Source: Candidatus Hepatincola sp. Av | GTDB lineage: Bacteria; Pseudomonadota; Alphaproteobacteria; WRAU01; Hepatincolaceae | Assembly (NCBI GenBank): GCA_023518375.1 | Contig: CP068450.1 | Coordinates: 930,001-994,000 of the forward strand | Length of the DNA: 64,000 nucleotides | Reading direction: 5' to 3' | Shown here: positions 44,551 through 53,969 of the stretch, piece by piece | Numbering within the stretch: the stretch's first letter is position 1 | Layout: each line of letters begins with the position of its first letter | Position numbers and translations under genes: made by a program | The notes under the pieces: generated by a model | Databases searched by the model: none | What the model saw: the letters and a program-made list of their open reading frames with translations, nothing else | Told to the model about the DNA's origin: nothing

Positions 44551-45895
44551 ATTATTCAATACACTTTCACACAAAAAAGAAACATTTATTCCTATTAATT
44601 CTAATAAAATTAGTATGTATGTTTGCGGACCTACCGTTTACAATGATATTCATATTGGTAATGCTCGCTCTATTGTAGTTTTTGATGTTTTATTTCGCCT
44701 ACTTAAAAAACTTTACCCTGAAGTAGTTTATGTTAGAAACATCACAGATGTTGATGATAAAATAATTGTGAAAGCGGAAGAGCTACACAAACCAATAAAC
44801 TATGTTAGTAATTTATATACAACTAGCTTTCATGAAGATATTAAACACTTAAATGTGCTAACGCCTAGTTTTGAGCCTAAAGCTACTGATTATATCCAAC
44901 AAATGATTACCATGATTGATGATCTACTAAAGAAATCTTATGCTTATATAAGTAATAATCATGTATTTTTTGCTGTAGATAAATTCCCAGATTACGGCAA
45001 ACTAAGTGGTATGAATCAAGAGGACTTACAAATTGGAGCCAGAGTAGAAGTATCGGAATTCAAAAAAAATCCTACTGATTTTGTTTTATGGAAACCTGCT
45101 ATGCCTAATGAAACTGGTTGGGATTCTCCTTGGGGTTTTGGGCGTCCGGGTTGGCATATTGAATGTTCCGCCATAGCAAAACAATATTTAGGAGAAAATT
45201 TTGATATTCATGGTGGAGGGCAAGATTTAATTTTTCCTCATCATGAAAATGAAAGAGCCCAAAGTATTTGTAGTTCCGCTAATAAAACCAACATGGCAAA
45301 TTATTGGTTACATAATGGTTATTTATTATTAGATGCACAAAAAATGTCTAAAAGTTTAAATAATTTTATTACCCTAAAAGATTTACTAAAAAAGTATAAC
45401 GGCATTACAATTCGGCTAGCTTTACTAAGTACTCATTACCGCCAACCCTTGAATTTTCAAGAAACCTCTTTACAACAAGCCAATGCGATAGTTACAAAAT
45501 GGCAAACTCTATTTGCTAATAATATTAGTAAACCTAGTAAACCTAGCCAAGAATTTTTAGCCAGCCTACAAGATGACCTTAACACTCCAGCTGCATTAAC
45601 AGTTCTCCATAGTAACATTACTAAATTACAAAAACTAATCAAAGATTCACTTTCAACAGAGTCTCTAAGTGCTACCATATTAGCAGAAATGCAAATTTTA
45701 GGATTATTTCCTTTACCTATCACTAGAACTATAAACATTAATCCTGAAGATATAGAAAAATTACTAACCAGAAGGCAAAAAGCAAAACAAGAACAAAACT
45801 TTAAATTAGCTGATAAAATTAGAGACGATCTTAATAAAAAAGGAATAATAATTTACGATGGTAAAGAGGGTACCACTTGGCAACCAAAATCCTAA
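44543..45895 (+). CDS. cysS: Cysteinyl-tRNA synthetase
   Basis: The start at 44543 (MLKLFNTLSHKKE) overlaps the gltX stop as ATGCTTAA and gives 450 residues. It shows YVCGPTVYNDIHIGNARS (HIGH motif and zinc cysteine) and RNITDVDDKII. GWHIECSAIA (zinc ligands) and HHENERAQS follow, and the catalytic loop is KMSKSLNNF (KMSKS). An upstream in-frame ATG at 44501 lies well inside gltX and is not needed. It forms part of a run of overlapping genes. Confidence 0.96.
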   Translation: MLKLFNTLSHKKETFIPINSNKISMYVCGPTVYNDIHIGNARSIVVFDVLFRLLKKLYPEVVYVRNITDVDDKIIVKAEELHKPINYVSNLYTTSFHEDIKHLNVLTPSFEPKATDYIQQMITMIDDLLKKSYAYISNNHVFFAVDKFPDYGKLSGMNQEDLQIGARVEVSEFKKNPTDFVLWKPAMPNETGWDSPWGFGRPGWHIECSAIAKQYLGENFDIHGGGQDLIFPHHENERAQSICSSANKTNMANYWLHNGYLLLDAQKMSKSLNNFITLKDLLKKYNGITIRLALLSTHYRQPLNFQETSLQQANAIVTKWQTLFANNISKPSKPSQEFLASLQDDLNTPAALTVLHSNITKLQKLIKDSLSTESLSATILAEMQILGLFPLPITRTININPEDIEKLLTRRQKAKQEQNFKLADKIRDDLNKKGIIIYDGKEGTTWQPKS

Positions 45896-46410
45896 ACAAT
45901 ATTATTAAATTATTACAACAAATGTTAAACAATAAAAATATATATAAAAAATTGAATCAACCAGTTGCTAATTCTAAACTACCTTTTTGGCAAACTAAAT
46001 CTTTATATGAAATGACTCAAAAAGAGTGGGAAAGCCTATGTGATGGCTGTGGCAAATGTTGCTTAGAAAAAATTGAAGATGAAGATAGTGGTAAAGTTTA
46101 TACTACTAAAATAAGTTGTCGTTTATTAAACTTAGAAACTTGTAAATGCAATGAGTACAAAAATCGTTTTCAATATATGAATGATTGTATTAAACTAACT
46201 CCAAAAAAAGTGTATGCTATTTCTTGGTTACCTAAAACCTGTGCTTACCGTTTAGTAAAAGAAAAAAAGCCTTTACCTCTTTGGCACCCGTTAATTACAA
46301 GAAATCCTAATTCTACTCTACAGGCTAAACAGTCTGCTAAAGAGTTTGCAATTCACCCTAAACTTATGAAGCATCACTTAAGCACTTATATTTTAGAAGA
46401 AAATGTTTAA
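45877..46410 (+). CDS. YcgN-family cysteine-cluster protein (UPF0260)
   Basis: The conserved core PFWQTKSLYEMTQKEWESLCDGCGKCCLEKIED, with TTKISCRLLNLETCKCNEYKNR and WLPKTCAYRLV, identifies the YcgN/UPF0260 family. The family carries a possible metal cluster of at least eight cysteines and has no known function. The frame opens with TTG at 45877, inside cysS. An ATG at 45922 would give 162 residues, nearer the family length; I cannot decide between them. It overlaps the next gene by 8 bases. Confidence 0.88.
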   Translation: MATKILNNIIKLLQQMLNNKNIYKKLNQPVANSKLPFWQTKSLYEMTQKEWESLCDGCGKCCLEKIEDEDSGKVYTTKISCRLLNLETCKCNEYKNRFQYMNDCIKLTPKKVYAISWLPKTCAYRLVKEKKPLPLWHPLITRNPNSTLQAKQSAKEFAIHPKLMKHHLSTYILEENV

Positions 46411-47095
46411 AAGATTCTCCCTTACCTTAGAAGGTAATCAACACAATGTTAAGATTACAAAAAGAAAGAATTGTAAGCAAATAATCTTAAAGTTCAACTT
46501 TAAGTGTAAAGAACCAGTTGTATCTATCCCCTATTCCCTCCCTTACCAAGCTGGCTTAGATTTTTTAAAGAAAAATTTTGATTGGATAAAAAAACAAGCT
46601 AATAACTACCAAAATTTACAATTTCAAGAATTACAACATGTAAGTTTATTAGGTGAACCTTACTATATAGAAAAAATAAACAGTATTAAACCTAAAGTAG
46701 AAATTTTACATAATCCTAAGCAAGTCTTATGTTTTTACAAAGATCATAATACTATTCATAGTCAAATTGTAAAAGCTTTACGCCAACAAGCTAAAAACCA
46801 CTTAACAGCATTAGCTTACCAAAAAGCTCAATTATTAGGCGTTAGTATAAAGAAAATTGCTATTAGAGATACTATCTCTAGGTGGGGTAGCTGTTCTTCT
46901 AAAGGTAATTTAAACTTTTCCTTTAGAATCATTATGGCACCTGCATTTGTTTCTGACTACATTGTTAGCCATGAAGTTGCTCATTTAGTAGAATTTAACC
47001 ATTCTAAAAATTTTTGGGTTTTGGTTGATTCCTTAACACCTTACCGCATAAGGGCTGAAGAATGGCTTTTAAAGCACAAATATACTTTATACTAA
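46403..47095 (+). CDS. YgjP-like zinc metallopeptidase
   Basis: A 230-residue protein of the YgjP (DUF45, M48-related) family, with RDTISRWGSCSSKGNLNFSFRI near residue 155. The zinc motif HEVAHLVEFNHSKNFW (about 194) provides HExxH and the downstream histidine. No signal peptide is present, so it should act in the cytoplasm. Substrates of this family are unknown. It is the last gene of the run that starts at 38.4 kb. Confidence 0.88.
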   Translation: MFKRFSLTLEGNQHNVKITKRKNCKQIILKFNFKCKEPVVSIPYSLPYQAGLDFLKKNFDWIKKQANNYQNLQFQELQHVSLLGEPYYIEKINSIKPKVEILHNPKQVLCFYKDHNTIHSQIVKALRQQAKNHLTALAYQKAQLLGVSIKKIAIRDTISRWGSCSSKGNLNFSFRIIMAPAFVSDYIVSHEVAHLVEFNHSKNFWVLVDSLTPYRIRAEEWLLKHKYTLY

Positions 47096-47433
47096 TTTAT
47101 ATTATTTCTAAGAACTCTTAATCTACTTTAAATGTAGAAACTTTAAGTACTACTATCTAAAAATTCTTTAAAGAACAAAACAATCTATTTTTAATATTTA
47201 GTTATAATATTATGTATTTTTAAGGAATCAATAATAGTGGATCAAATTGCTTAGCCTTAAACAGCTATTTTAAGCCTGTAGAACATTTTATTTAAAATCA
47301 AGCCACATTAACCATTAAATTTTATTTATCAGTTCTTCTTACCTTTAAAAAGACACTAAAATTTTTACCAAGCAATAACTTTTTTATTAAAAAATAATTC
47401 ATATTTTATTTTAATGAAATTACTAAATTAATA
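47096..47433. other. Intergenic region, 338 bases, no gene seen
   Basis: The longest gap in the window, between two convergent genes. No start codon with a Shine-Dalgarno leads to a useful frame on either strand. It holds a small CTAC/GTAG hairpin (47131-47145 region) and the segment 47329-47352, which resembles 5207-5230. It may contain a decayed gene or a small RNA. Confidence 0.4.
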
Positions 47434-48363
47434 CTAAAGCCATGGATTATTTGGTAAATTAGCATCTGTATATGTTTTTTGTATTTTTACCTCTTTCATA
47501 GAACTTATAGGTTTAAAACTAACTCCCATTTGTTCGGCTTGTTGTACTAACTTTTGAATTCTGTTAGCTGTATGTGGGTGAGTAGCAAATAAACTATCTT
47601 GATTGTTTTTAGTAAAAGGATTAATAATAAACATATGAGCCGTTGCTGGAGACAATTTTGTTCTTGGTATAGCTTGTTTATAGTTTTCTAACTTTTGTAA
47701 GGCTGAAGCTAAATATAAGGGGTTCTCACAAACTTGCCCCCCTAACCTATCAGCGGCATACTCACGTTGCCTAGATACTGCCATTTGAATAATAGCAGCA
47801 CTAATAGGTGCTACTAACATGATAAGTAAGCCAGTTAATGGGTTCTCACGGGATCTTGCCCCACCAAAAATACTCATAAACATAAACATATTTGCTATCA
47901 TAGAAATTGCTCCTGCAAATGTTGCTGTAATTGTACTAATAAGTGTATCCCGATTACGAATATGGGCTAATTCATGGGCTATAACTCCAGATAACTCTTC
48001 TTTAGATAATAACTCCCAAATACCTTCTGTAATAGCCACAGCTGCATGATTAGGATTTCGTCCTGTAGCAAAAGCATTAGGTGTACTTTCATGAATTATA
48101 TAAAGTTTTGGCATTGGTAATTTAGCATTAATAGTTAACTTTTCTACAATAGTATAGAAGTTTTGGTATATAGTAGGGTCAGCTAGGGTCGCGTTACTCA
48201 TTTTTAGAACTAAAGTATCAGAATTCCAATAAGCCAATATATTCATTACTCCAGCAAACATGAAAGCTATTAAAGCCCCATGGTTACCTCCTATGGTATA
48301 ACCAACTCCCATAAATAAAGCTGTTAAAATAGCTATTAAAATGGCCGTTTTAAAAAAATTCAT
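47434..48363 (-). CDS. htpX: Membrane zinc protease HtpX
   Basis: HtpX degrades misfolded inner-membrane proteins. The 309-residue protein has two N-terminal membrane segments, then PMPKLYIIHESTPNAFATGRNP and the zinc motif VIAHELAHIRNRDTLISTI. Two more hydrophobic segments and the glutamate ligand in REYAADRLGG follow. The terminal block FATHPHTANRIQKL is standard. It is downstream of the tsaD-gpsA-YciI-EVE run, 7 bases after the EVE gene, and could be co-transcribed. Confidence 0.96.
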   Translation of the reverse strand: MNFFKTAILIAILTALFMGVGYTIGGNHGALIAFMFAGVMNILAYWNSDTLVLKMSNATLADPTIYQNFYTIVEKLTINAKLPMPKLYIIHESTPNAFATGRNPNHAAVAITEGIWELLSKEELSGVIAHELAHIRNRDTLISTITATFAGAISMIANMFMFMSIFGGARSRENPLTGLLIMLVAPISAAIIQMAVSRQREYAADRLGGQVCENPLYLASALQKLENYKQAIPRTKLSPATAHMFIINPFTKNNQDSLFATHPHTANRIQKLVQQAEQMGVSFKPISSMKEVKIQKTYTDANLPNNPWL

Positions 48364-48370
48364 ATAATTC

Positions 48371-48787
48371 CTATTCTTTTAATAATGTGTTGCCTAATTT
48401 TAAAATAGTATAGAATTCCTGTTTTTGCAAGGCACAAACTGATAATCTACTCTGCCTTAGAAAAGCCATACCTTGTAAACTAGCTTCAGTTTTCATTTGT
48501 GCTAAGGTTACAGGTGTTAGGATATCTTGGTAATATTCAACATCTACGCAAGAAAAATTAGGGTCAACATCAGGGTAATGGTCTGTTACCACTTTCACAA
48601 TACCAACTACTGCTTTTTCTTTACCTGAATGGTAAAATAAAGCTAAATCATTAACCTGCATTTGGCGTAAATTATTTCGTGCCTGAAAATTTCTTACCCC
48701 GTCCCATTTTTCTATACCTTTAGCTTTTTGCTGGCTAAAACTCCATGTTTCAGGTTCTGATTTTAATAACCAATATAATCTATTCAT
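48371..48787 (-). CDS. EVE domain-containing protein
   Basis: A 138-residue EVE-domain protein, a PUA-related fold thought to read modified bases. It begins RLYWLLKSEPETWSFSQQ and contains KWDGVRNFQARNNLRQMQVNDLALFYHSGKEKAVVGIVKV, diagnostic for the family. It commonly sits with yciI, gpsA and tsaD in Alphaproteobacteria. The start overlaps the YciI gene by 8 bases. Confidence 0.94.
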   Translation of the reverse strand: MNRLYWLLKSEPETWSFSQQKAKGIEKWDGVRNFQARNNLRQMQVNDLALFYHSGKEKAVVGIVKVVTDHYPDVDPNFSCVDVEYYQDILTPVTLAQMKTEASLQGMAFLRQSRLSVCALQKQEFYTILKLGNTLLKE

Positions 48788-49061
48788 TATTTATTACTAC
48801 TTTCATTTCTTGAATTGTAACACTAGCGAATAAACCTGCTTTTTGGTAAGGATCTTCTTGCAAAAACTCTTGTAAAGCCTTAAGGCTTGTAGCTACTATA
48901 ACTAGCACAGTACCCACCATATTATCTTTTTCAACTAATGGTCCTGCTAGCTTAATTGTTAATTTTGCTGAATTTAAAAACCGTAAATGCTCTTCTCTTT
49001 TCTCTTCCCTAAGAGCTAAACTTTTGGGCTTATCTTTAGCTATTACTAGAAATTCTAACAT
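48780..49061 (-). CDS. YciI-family protein
   Basis: A 93-residue ferredoxin-like-fold protein with REEHLRFLN near residue 22, KLAGPLV and LQEFLQEDPYQKAGLF, as in the YciI family. The substrate of the family is mostly unknown. It lies 2 bases after gpsA and overlaps the EVE gene. Confidence 0.93.
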   Translation of the reverse strand: MLEFLVIAKDKPKSLALREEKREEHLRFLNSAKLTIKLAGPLVEKDNMVGTVLVIVATSLKALQEFLQEDPYQKAGLFASVTIQEMKVVINNE

Positions 49062-49063
49062 TT

Positions 49064-50053
49064 TTATATACCCTGCTTAGGTTTAAATTCTTGCTTTAAA
49101 GGACGTTGCATTAAAGTTTGCAATGCCATGTTTACAGTTTTATGATTATAACAAATTTCAAAAACCTCTTTGCAAATTGGCATATTAAGGTTATTATCTT
49201 GCATAATTTGTTGTAAAATTTTTGTTGTATAGTAACCTTCTGCTACTCCTTTTACATCATTTAACAAGTTTACATCAAATTTACCAAGTTTCCCAATAGC
49301 ATATCCTAAAGAATAGTTTCTTGAAGTTTCTGAAGTTGCTGTTAACATTAAATCTCCTAACCCTGTTAAACCAAAAATACTTGCTGACTCCCCTCCAAAA
49401 TATTCATTTAACACAAGAATCTCATGCAAACCTCTACTTACTAAAGCAGCTAAAGCATTATGCCCTAATGCTGCACCTTTAATAATACCACCGGCAATGG
49501 CCACCACATTTTTTATAGCTCCACCTATTTGGCAACCAATAATATCATTACTATAATAAGTTCTTATATTAGCAGTGGTTAATTGCTGCATTAGATTTTC
49601 ATTATAGTTTTTGCTAGCTAGTACTAAAGCTGTAGGTAAGTCTTGGGCAGTTTCACTAGCAAAACTGGGGCCACTTAACACCCCCATATTACTAATACCT
49701 AAATCTCCTAAAATTTGGGAAATGAGCTTACCACTAGTATTTTCAATACCTTTAGCACATATTAGAAATACAGCATTATGTTTATAATGAATATTAGCTA
49801 ATACCTTACGAATATACTGGGTTGGTGTGGTTACTAAAAATACCTTACCATCTACTAAATCTTGTAAACTATTAGTAGCACTAACATTATGAGGTAAAGC
49901 TATATTAGGTAAATAACGTTTATTAACATGTTCTTTGTTAATACTTACTACTACCTCAGGCTCAACCGCAAAAATTTTTACAGTTTTAAAATTACTTGCT
50001 AAGGATTTTCCTAAGGCTGTCCCCCAAGCTCCACCACCAATAATACTTAACAT
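49064..50053 (-). CDS. gpsA: Glycerol-3-phosphate dehydrogenase [NAD(P)+]
   Basis: It makes sn-glycerol-3-phosphate for phospholipids, the substrate chain in which PlsC also acts. The 329-residue protein has the dinucleotide loop IIGGGAWGTALGKSL, CAKGIENTSGKLISQ, LSGPSFASETAQDLPTALV, GGAIKNVVAIAGGI (catalytic lysine) and GLGDLMLTATSETSRNYSLG. All parts are intact. It is transcribed behind tsaD with a 12-base gap. Confidence 0.97.
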   Translation of the reverse strand: MLSIIGGGAWGTALGKSLASNFKTVKIFAVEPEVVVSINKEHVNKRYLPNIALPHNVSATNSLQDLVDGKVFLVTTPTQYIRKVLANIHYKHNAVFLICAKGIENTSGKLISQILGDLGISNMGVLSGPSFASETAQDLPTALVLASKNYNENLMQQLTTANIRTYYSNDIIGCQIGGAIKNVVAIAGGIIKGAALGHNALAALVSRGLHEILVLNEYFGGESASIFGLTGLGDLMLTATSETSRNYSLGYAIGKLGKFDVNLLNDVKGVAEGYYTTKILQQIMQDNNLNMPICKEVFEICYNHKTVNMALQTLMQRPLKQEFKPKQGI

Positions 50054-50065
50054 TATATTCTCTCC

Positions 50066-51079
50066 TTACAAATCTTCTAAAGACCACCGCACTTTAATTG
50101 GAAAGGTTAAATCATCAATTAAATTGGCTTGTAATTTTTTTAACCCAGCCCAAGCTATCATAACTCCATTATCTGTGCATAACTCTTTTTTAGGAACTAT
50201 TAGTTGAATTCCTTTCGTTTGTAAAAATTCAGCAATATGCTGTTGTAAATACTGGTTAGCGGCTACTCCACCAGATAATACTAACTGTTGCAGTTTGCCA
50301 TATTGTTTATCAAACATCAAAATAGCATGTTCTAACCTATTAAGAATAATCTGTAAAGTAGTATATTGTAAGGAGGCAGCAAGATCTTCAACATCTTGGG
50401 TTGTCAGCTCTAAGTTATCTACAGTATCTTTAACAGCTGTTTTTAATCCTGAAAATGAAAAATTACAATTTTTCTGATTAACTAAAGGTTTAGGGAAGTT
50501 AAATCGGAGGGGATCCCCTAATTTTGCTAAAACCTCAATTTCCTTACCACCTGGGTAATTTAAGCCCAATAATCTTGCTGATTTATCAAAGGCTTCACCT
50601 ACTGAATCATCTAAGGTTGTACCTAATACTTGGTATTCTTGTAAGCCATTAGCTACAATAAATTGGCTATGTCCTCCTGATAATAATAAAATCAAATGAG
50701 GATTATGAATTGTATATTCTAAAGAAGGGATCAAGGCATGAGCCTGCAAATGATTCACCGCAATAAATGGTTTATTGCAAATTAAAGCCAAAGTTTTAGC
50801 ACTTAGGGCTCCTACAATTAACCCACCAGCTAATCCAGGACCTAAAGCTGCCGCAAAAGCAGATATATCTTCTAAAGAAAGATGGGCATCAGCTAAAGTC
50901 TCTTTAATTAACAAATTAATATACTCTAAATGTTGCCTTGCTGCAATTTCAGGAATAACACCACCATACTTAGCATGAGTACTAACTTGGGAAAATAGGT
51001 TATGAGCAAGCACTTTACTATCATTAACTATAGCTATTCCAGTTTCATCGCAACTACTTTCAATCCCCAGAACATACAT
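50066..51079 (-). CDS. tsaD: tRNA N6-adenosine threonylcarbamoyltransferase TsaD
   Basis: It transfers the threonylcarbamoyl group to A37 of ANN-decoding tRNAs. From ATG at 51079 (MYVLGIESSCDETG, 337 residues; an ATG 12 bases earlier is also in frame) it shows the ASKHA fold. Landmarks are GVIPEIAARQHLEYI, GPGLAGGLIVG, the metal pair NHLQAHAL, LLLSGGHSQF and LSGGVAANQYL. TsaB and TsaE are not in the window. Confidence 0.96.
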   Translation of the reverse strand: MYVLGIESSCDETGIAIVNDSKVLAHNLFSQVSTHAKYGGVIPEIAARQHLEYINLLIKETLADAHLSLEDISAFAAALGPGLAGGLIVGALSAKTLALICNKPFIAVNHLQAHALIPSLEYTIHNPHLILLLSGGHSQFIVANGLQEYQVLGTTLDDSVGEAFDKSARLLGLNYPGGKEIEVLAKLGDPLRFNFPKPLVNQKNCNFSFSGLKTAVKDTVDNLELTTQDVEDLAASLQYTTLQIILNRLEHAILMFDKQYGKLQQLVLSGGVAANQYLQQHIAEFLQTKGIQLIVPKKELCTDNGVMIAWAGLKKLQANLIDDLTFPIKVRWSLEDL

Positions 51080-51159
51080 TTTTAATACCATATTTATTAA
51101 TTTTCATTTATAATAAGGTTAGTATACTTTATATCGTATCAAGATGGGATAATATTTAT

Positions 51160-52146
51160 ATGGATAAAAACAATAATACAACTCCTAGTAGTAGCCCTAT
51201 AAAAAAAGGCACTACTAAAACAGTAAACCAACATGTAAAACCTAGTTCTAAAATGAGAATTTCTAAATCTAAGGTTAGTTTATGGTTACTATTTATTATT
51301 TTATTCATTCTTACTATAGGTGGTACTTATGGTTATTTCAAATATCATAATAACCAAATCACTAATTTAAGCTATCTTATTCCTACTGTGAGTTTCCATA
51401 AAAATAATACTCTTGCTACACCTAATATAGCTAAGGCTAAAACTACTACGCCTAATCCTAATTTACCACAAAAAACACCGGTAACTGCTACAGATTCTAC
51501 CCCCAACTCAACTACTACGCCAACTACTACTCATTTTGCAGCTGATTCAAAAGCGTATCAAGATTTCATTTTACAACTATCCACTAAATTAGAGCAAATG
51601 AACAAAGATCTTTCCAATTCTAAAGCTCAACAACAAGCCACCTATACCAATATAATAAATCGTTTTAATTTAATTTATGCCTTAGAAAATGGTGAGGTAC
51701 CCTTAAGTTTATCTCAACAAGTAGCAAATAATGAAGGTAATCCTAAATTGCAAAAACTTTTAAATCAATTAACAAAATTTAGTACTACGGGTATTCAAAC
51801 TAAAGAATCCTTAACTAATACCTTTAATACTAAAGTGTATCAAGATATTTATTTACAATCTTTAAAAGCAACTAAGTCTCCTTTAGGTTTAATTAAATAC
51901 TATTTTGCAAAAATAATCCTTATTCAAAATTTTGATAACACTACAATAGAAAATAAACAAGATATTAGAATAAAACTCAACAACATCAAATTTAGCTTAG
52001 AACACTCTAATTTTACCGATGCTTACAATGCCATAAATACATTAGATAGTGCTTTACTTTCTAATAGTACAAAAATGTGGCAACAACAATTATTAGCTCG
52101 TATTACTGCAGAGCAAGCTATTCAAATATTAAAAACATATAAATAA
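51160..52146 (+). CDS. Mitofilin-like inner-membrane protein (COG4223-like)
   Basis: A 328-residue protein with a basic S/T-rich N-terminus, one membrane segment (about 44-66) and a T/P/N-rich periplasmic linker. A helical C-terminal half (about 125-328) includes ATKSPLGLIKYYFAKIILIQ. This layout and the following hemY gene match the alphaproteobacterial mitofilin-like family (ancestor of Mic60). Sequence similarity is low and the call depends on the gene order: in many relatives tsaD is divergent from hemC-hemD-mitofilin-hemY. Confidence 0.65.
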   Translation: MDKNNNTTPSSSPIKKGTTKTVNQHVKPSSKMRISKSKVSLWLLFIILFILTIGGTYGYFKYHNNQITNLSYLIPTVSFHKNNTLATPNIAKAKTTTPNPNLPQKTPVTATDSTPNSTTTPTTTHFAADSKAYQDFILQLSTKLEQMNKDLSNSKAQQQATYTNIINRFNLIYALENGEVPLSLSQQVANNEGNPKLQKLLNQLTKFSTTGIQTKESLTNTFNTKVYQDIYLQSLKATKSPLGLIKYYFAKIILIQNFDNTTIENKQDIRIKLNNIKFSLEHSNFTDAYNAINTLDSALLSNSTKMWQQQLLARITAEQAIQILKTYK

Positions 52147-52162
52147 CTATTAGGATTAACTT

Positions 52163-53302
52163 ATGTTAAAATTTATTTTCTCATCTATTATTATCGTTGC
52201 TTTACTAGCTTGGTTATCTTATATTCCCAACAGTGTAATTATTACTTACTCTAATTACCAAATTAGCTCTACGTTAACTAAATTACTTTTCTTAGGGATT
52301 ATTATTTTTATTCCTTTATATGCTTTATATTCCTTAATACGGCTAACTTATACTGCTTTTCTTAATAAATTATATATTTCATCTTTAATGGGTATGATAA
52401 ACAGCTTACATATTGCAGAAAATAAAGATATTATCACCAATATCATTATGTATAAACCTAGCTTTAAATTTATTAGAACTATTAAACTAATTAATAAACA
52501 TGTTAAAAATAAAAATTACGATGATGCCTTAAAACTTATTAGTGCAGCAAGAAAAAATAAGCACAATTTATTAATTTTTAACAGATACTTAGTAGAAATT
52601 TACAAAGCTACCAATCATCATACTAATATTATTACTACTTGTAGAAATAGTTTAACTTTAAACTCAAAGGCTTATTGGTTTTATAAGGAACTATTACAAG
52701 TAGCTATTACTAATAACTTAACTCCTGAGGTTCTATTTTTAACTAAGCAACTCCATAAATTAGATGTTGATGATAAAACCTATAATAACTGTTATGCTTT
52801 ACTATATTATAGTTTAGCTTTGCATGTACATGAATCTAATAAAGAAAAGGCTTTAACTTACTGTAACAAAATTATTAGCGTTAATAAACGTTTCCTACCA
52901 GCTTATGGCTTTTTATTAGAGCATTATAATAAAGAAAATAATAATAAGAAAATCAATGAATATCTTCGTACTTTATGGCTGGCTAAAGCCAGTTATGAAT
53001 CCCTAAGATTATGGGGTACTTATTACAATGATGATACGTTAAATTTTGCTAAAAAAACTATAGAAGATACTAAAAACCCGCAAGACTCTATGAATCAATT
53101 ATTACTAGCCACCTTGCATACTAAACTTGGTGAAACCTTACAAGCAGAAGATATACTTTCTCAATTACCTGATAATTCTTATAAAAACTTAGTATACTTA
53201 AATTTAATTAATAAAACTGCTAATTACCGTAAAATTAATGCAGTAATAAAGAATTTGAACTTACAATACTCTAGCCAAGCATGGTGGGAGCCGTATCTAT
53301 AA
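52163..53302 (+). CDS. hemY: HemY-like TPR membrane protein
   Basis: A 379-residue protein with two N-terminal membrane segments (about 3-22 and 41-65), as in the HemY N-terminal domain. It begins MLKFIFSSIIIVALLAWLS, and a run of helix-turn-helix TPR-type repeats fills the remainder. The family was named for linkage to heme genes in E. coli, and its role is still unclear (proteobacterial HemY is not protoporphyrinogen oxidase). The adjoining hemC and hemD seen in relatives are absent here. It is 16 bases after the mitofilin-like gene. Confidence 0.75.
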   Translation: MLKFIFSSIIIVALLAWLSYIPNSVIITYSNYQISSTLTKLLFLGIIIFIPLYALYSLIRLTYTAFLNKLYISSLMGMINSLHIAENKDIITNIIMYKPSFKFIRTIKLINKHVKNKNYDDALKLISAARKNKHNLLIFNRYLVEIYKATNHHTNIITTCRNSLTLNSKAYWFYKELLQVAITNNLTPEVLFLTKQLHKLDVDDKTYNNCYALLYYSLALHVHESNKEKALTYCNKIISVNKRFLPAYGFLLEHYNKENNNKKINEYLRTLWLAKASYESLRLWGTYYNDDTLNFAKKTIEDTKNPQDSMNQLLLATLHTKLGETLQAEDILSQLPDNSYKNLVYLNLINKTANYRKINAVIKNLNLQYSSQAWWEPYL

Positions 53303-53306
53303 AACA

Positions 53307-53834
53307 ATGACCAAAATTAATATTATTCTAACAACACTATTAGTTTGTTTTGTAATAAGTAGTGTTTTATATATAAAACACCAAGCTATTTATAATAATA
53401 AACCTATTACTTTTCCTTTCTTTGTTAGCACTCGTTATCATACTACTAATTTACGTACAGGTCCTAGTACTAATTATCCCATAGTTTTTACTTACCATGC
53501 TATTAATTACCCTTTAAAAGTTATAGATAAGCATGATAATTGGTATAATGTAAAAGATGTTAATGGTAAAACTGGTTGGGTTTCTAGTTTATTAACTAAA
53601 ACAAAAAAAACAGCTCTTATTATCCAATCTAATACCAAAATTCATGCGGCAAACAATCCTTCTTCAAAAGTTATTGCTATTATAGATAAAAATAACATTG
53701 TAGCTATACAAAAATGTAGTACCTCTAGTATGCTATGTGAAGTTAGTATTGAGGTTCCTAAAAGAAACCTGACATTAAAAGGTTGGTTATACCGAGCCAA
53801 CATTTGGGGTGCTGGCATAGACTCGCCCGACTAA
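53307..53834 (+). CDS. Periplasmic SH3-domain protein
   Basis: A 175-residue protein with an N-terminal signal/anchor (residues 6-24). A bacterial SH3 domain follows, with TTNLRTGPSTNYPIVFTYH, NWYNVKDVNGKTGWVSSLLT near 75-100 and a second SH3-like unit ending LKGWLYRANIWG. It matches the SH3_4-type proteins that are frequent in Alphaproteobacteria and may bind peptidoglycan. It begins 4 bases after hemY and is probably in the same transcript. Confidence 0.82.
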   Translation: MTKINIILTTLLVCFVISSVLYIKHQAIYNNKPITFPFFVSTRYHTTNLRTGPSTNYPIVFTYHAINYPLKVIDKHDNWYNVKDVNGKTGWVSSLLTKTKKTALIIQSNTKIHAANNPSSKVIAIIDKNNIVAIQKCSTSSMLCEVSIEVPKRNLTLKGWLYRANIWGAGIDSPD

Positions 53835-53969
53835 ACAAAAAAGCATCTATTAAAACTATACATTGTAATTGATGAAAAGTTAAAATCACATGGACAACTT
53901 AGTTATAATTTTTCTAAGCTACTTTTTTAACTAGCATAGCCTTTCATTTCACTAATAAAAGTAATAAAA

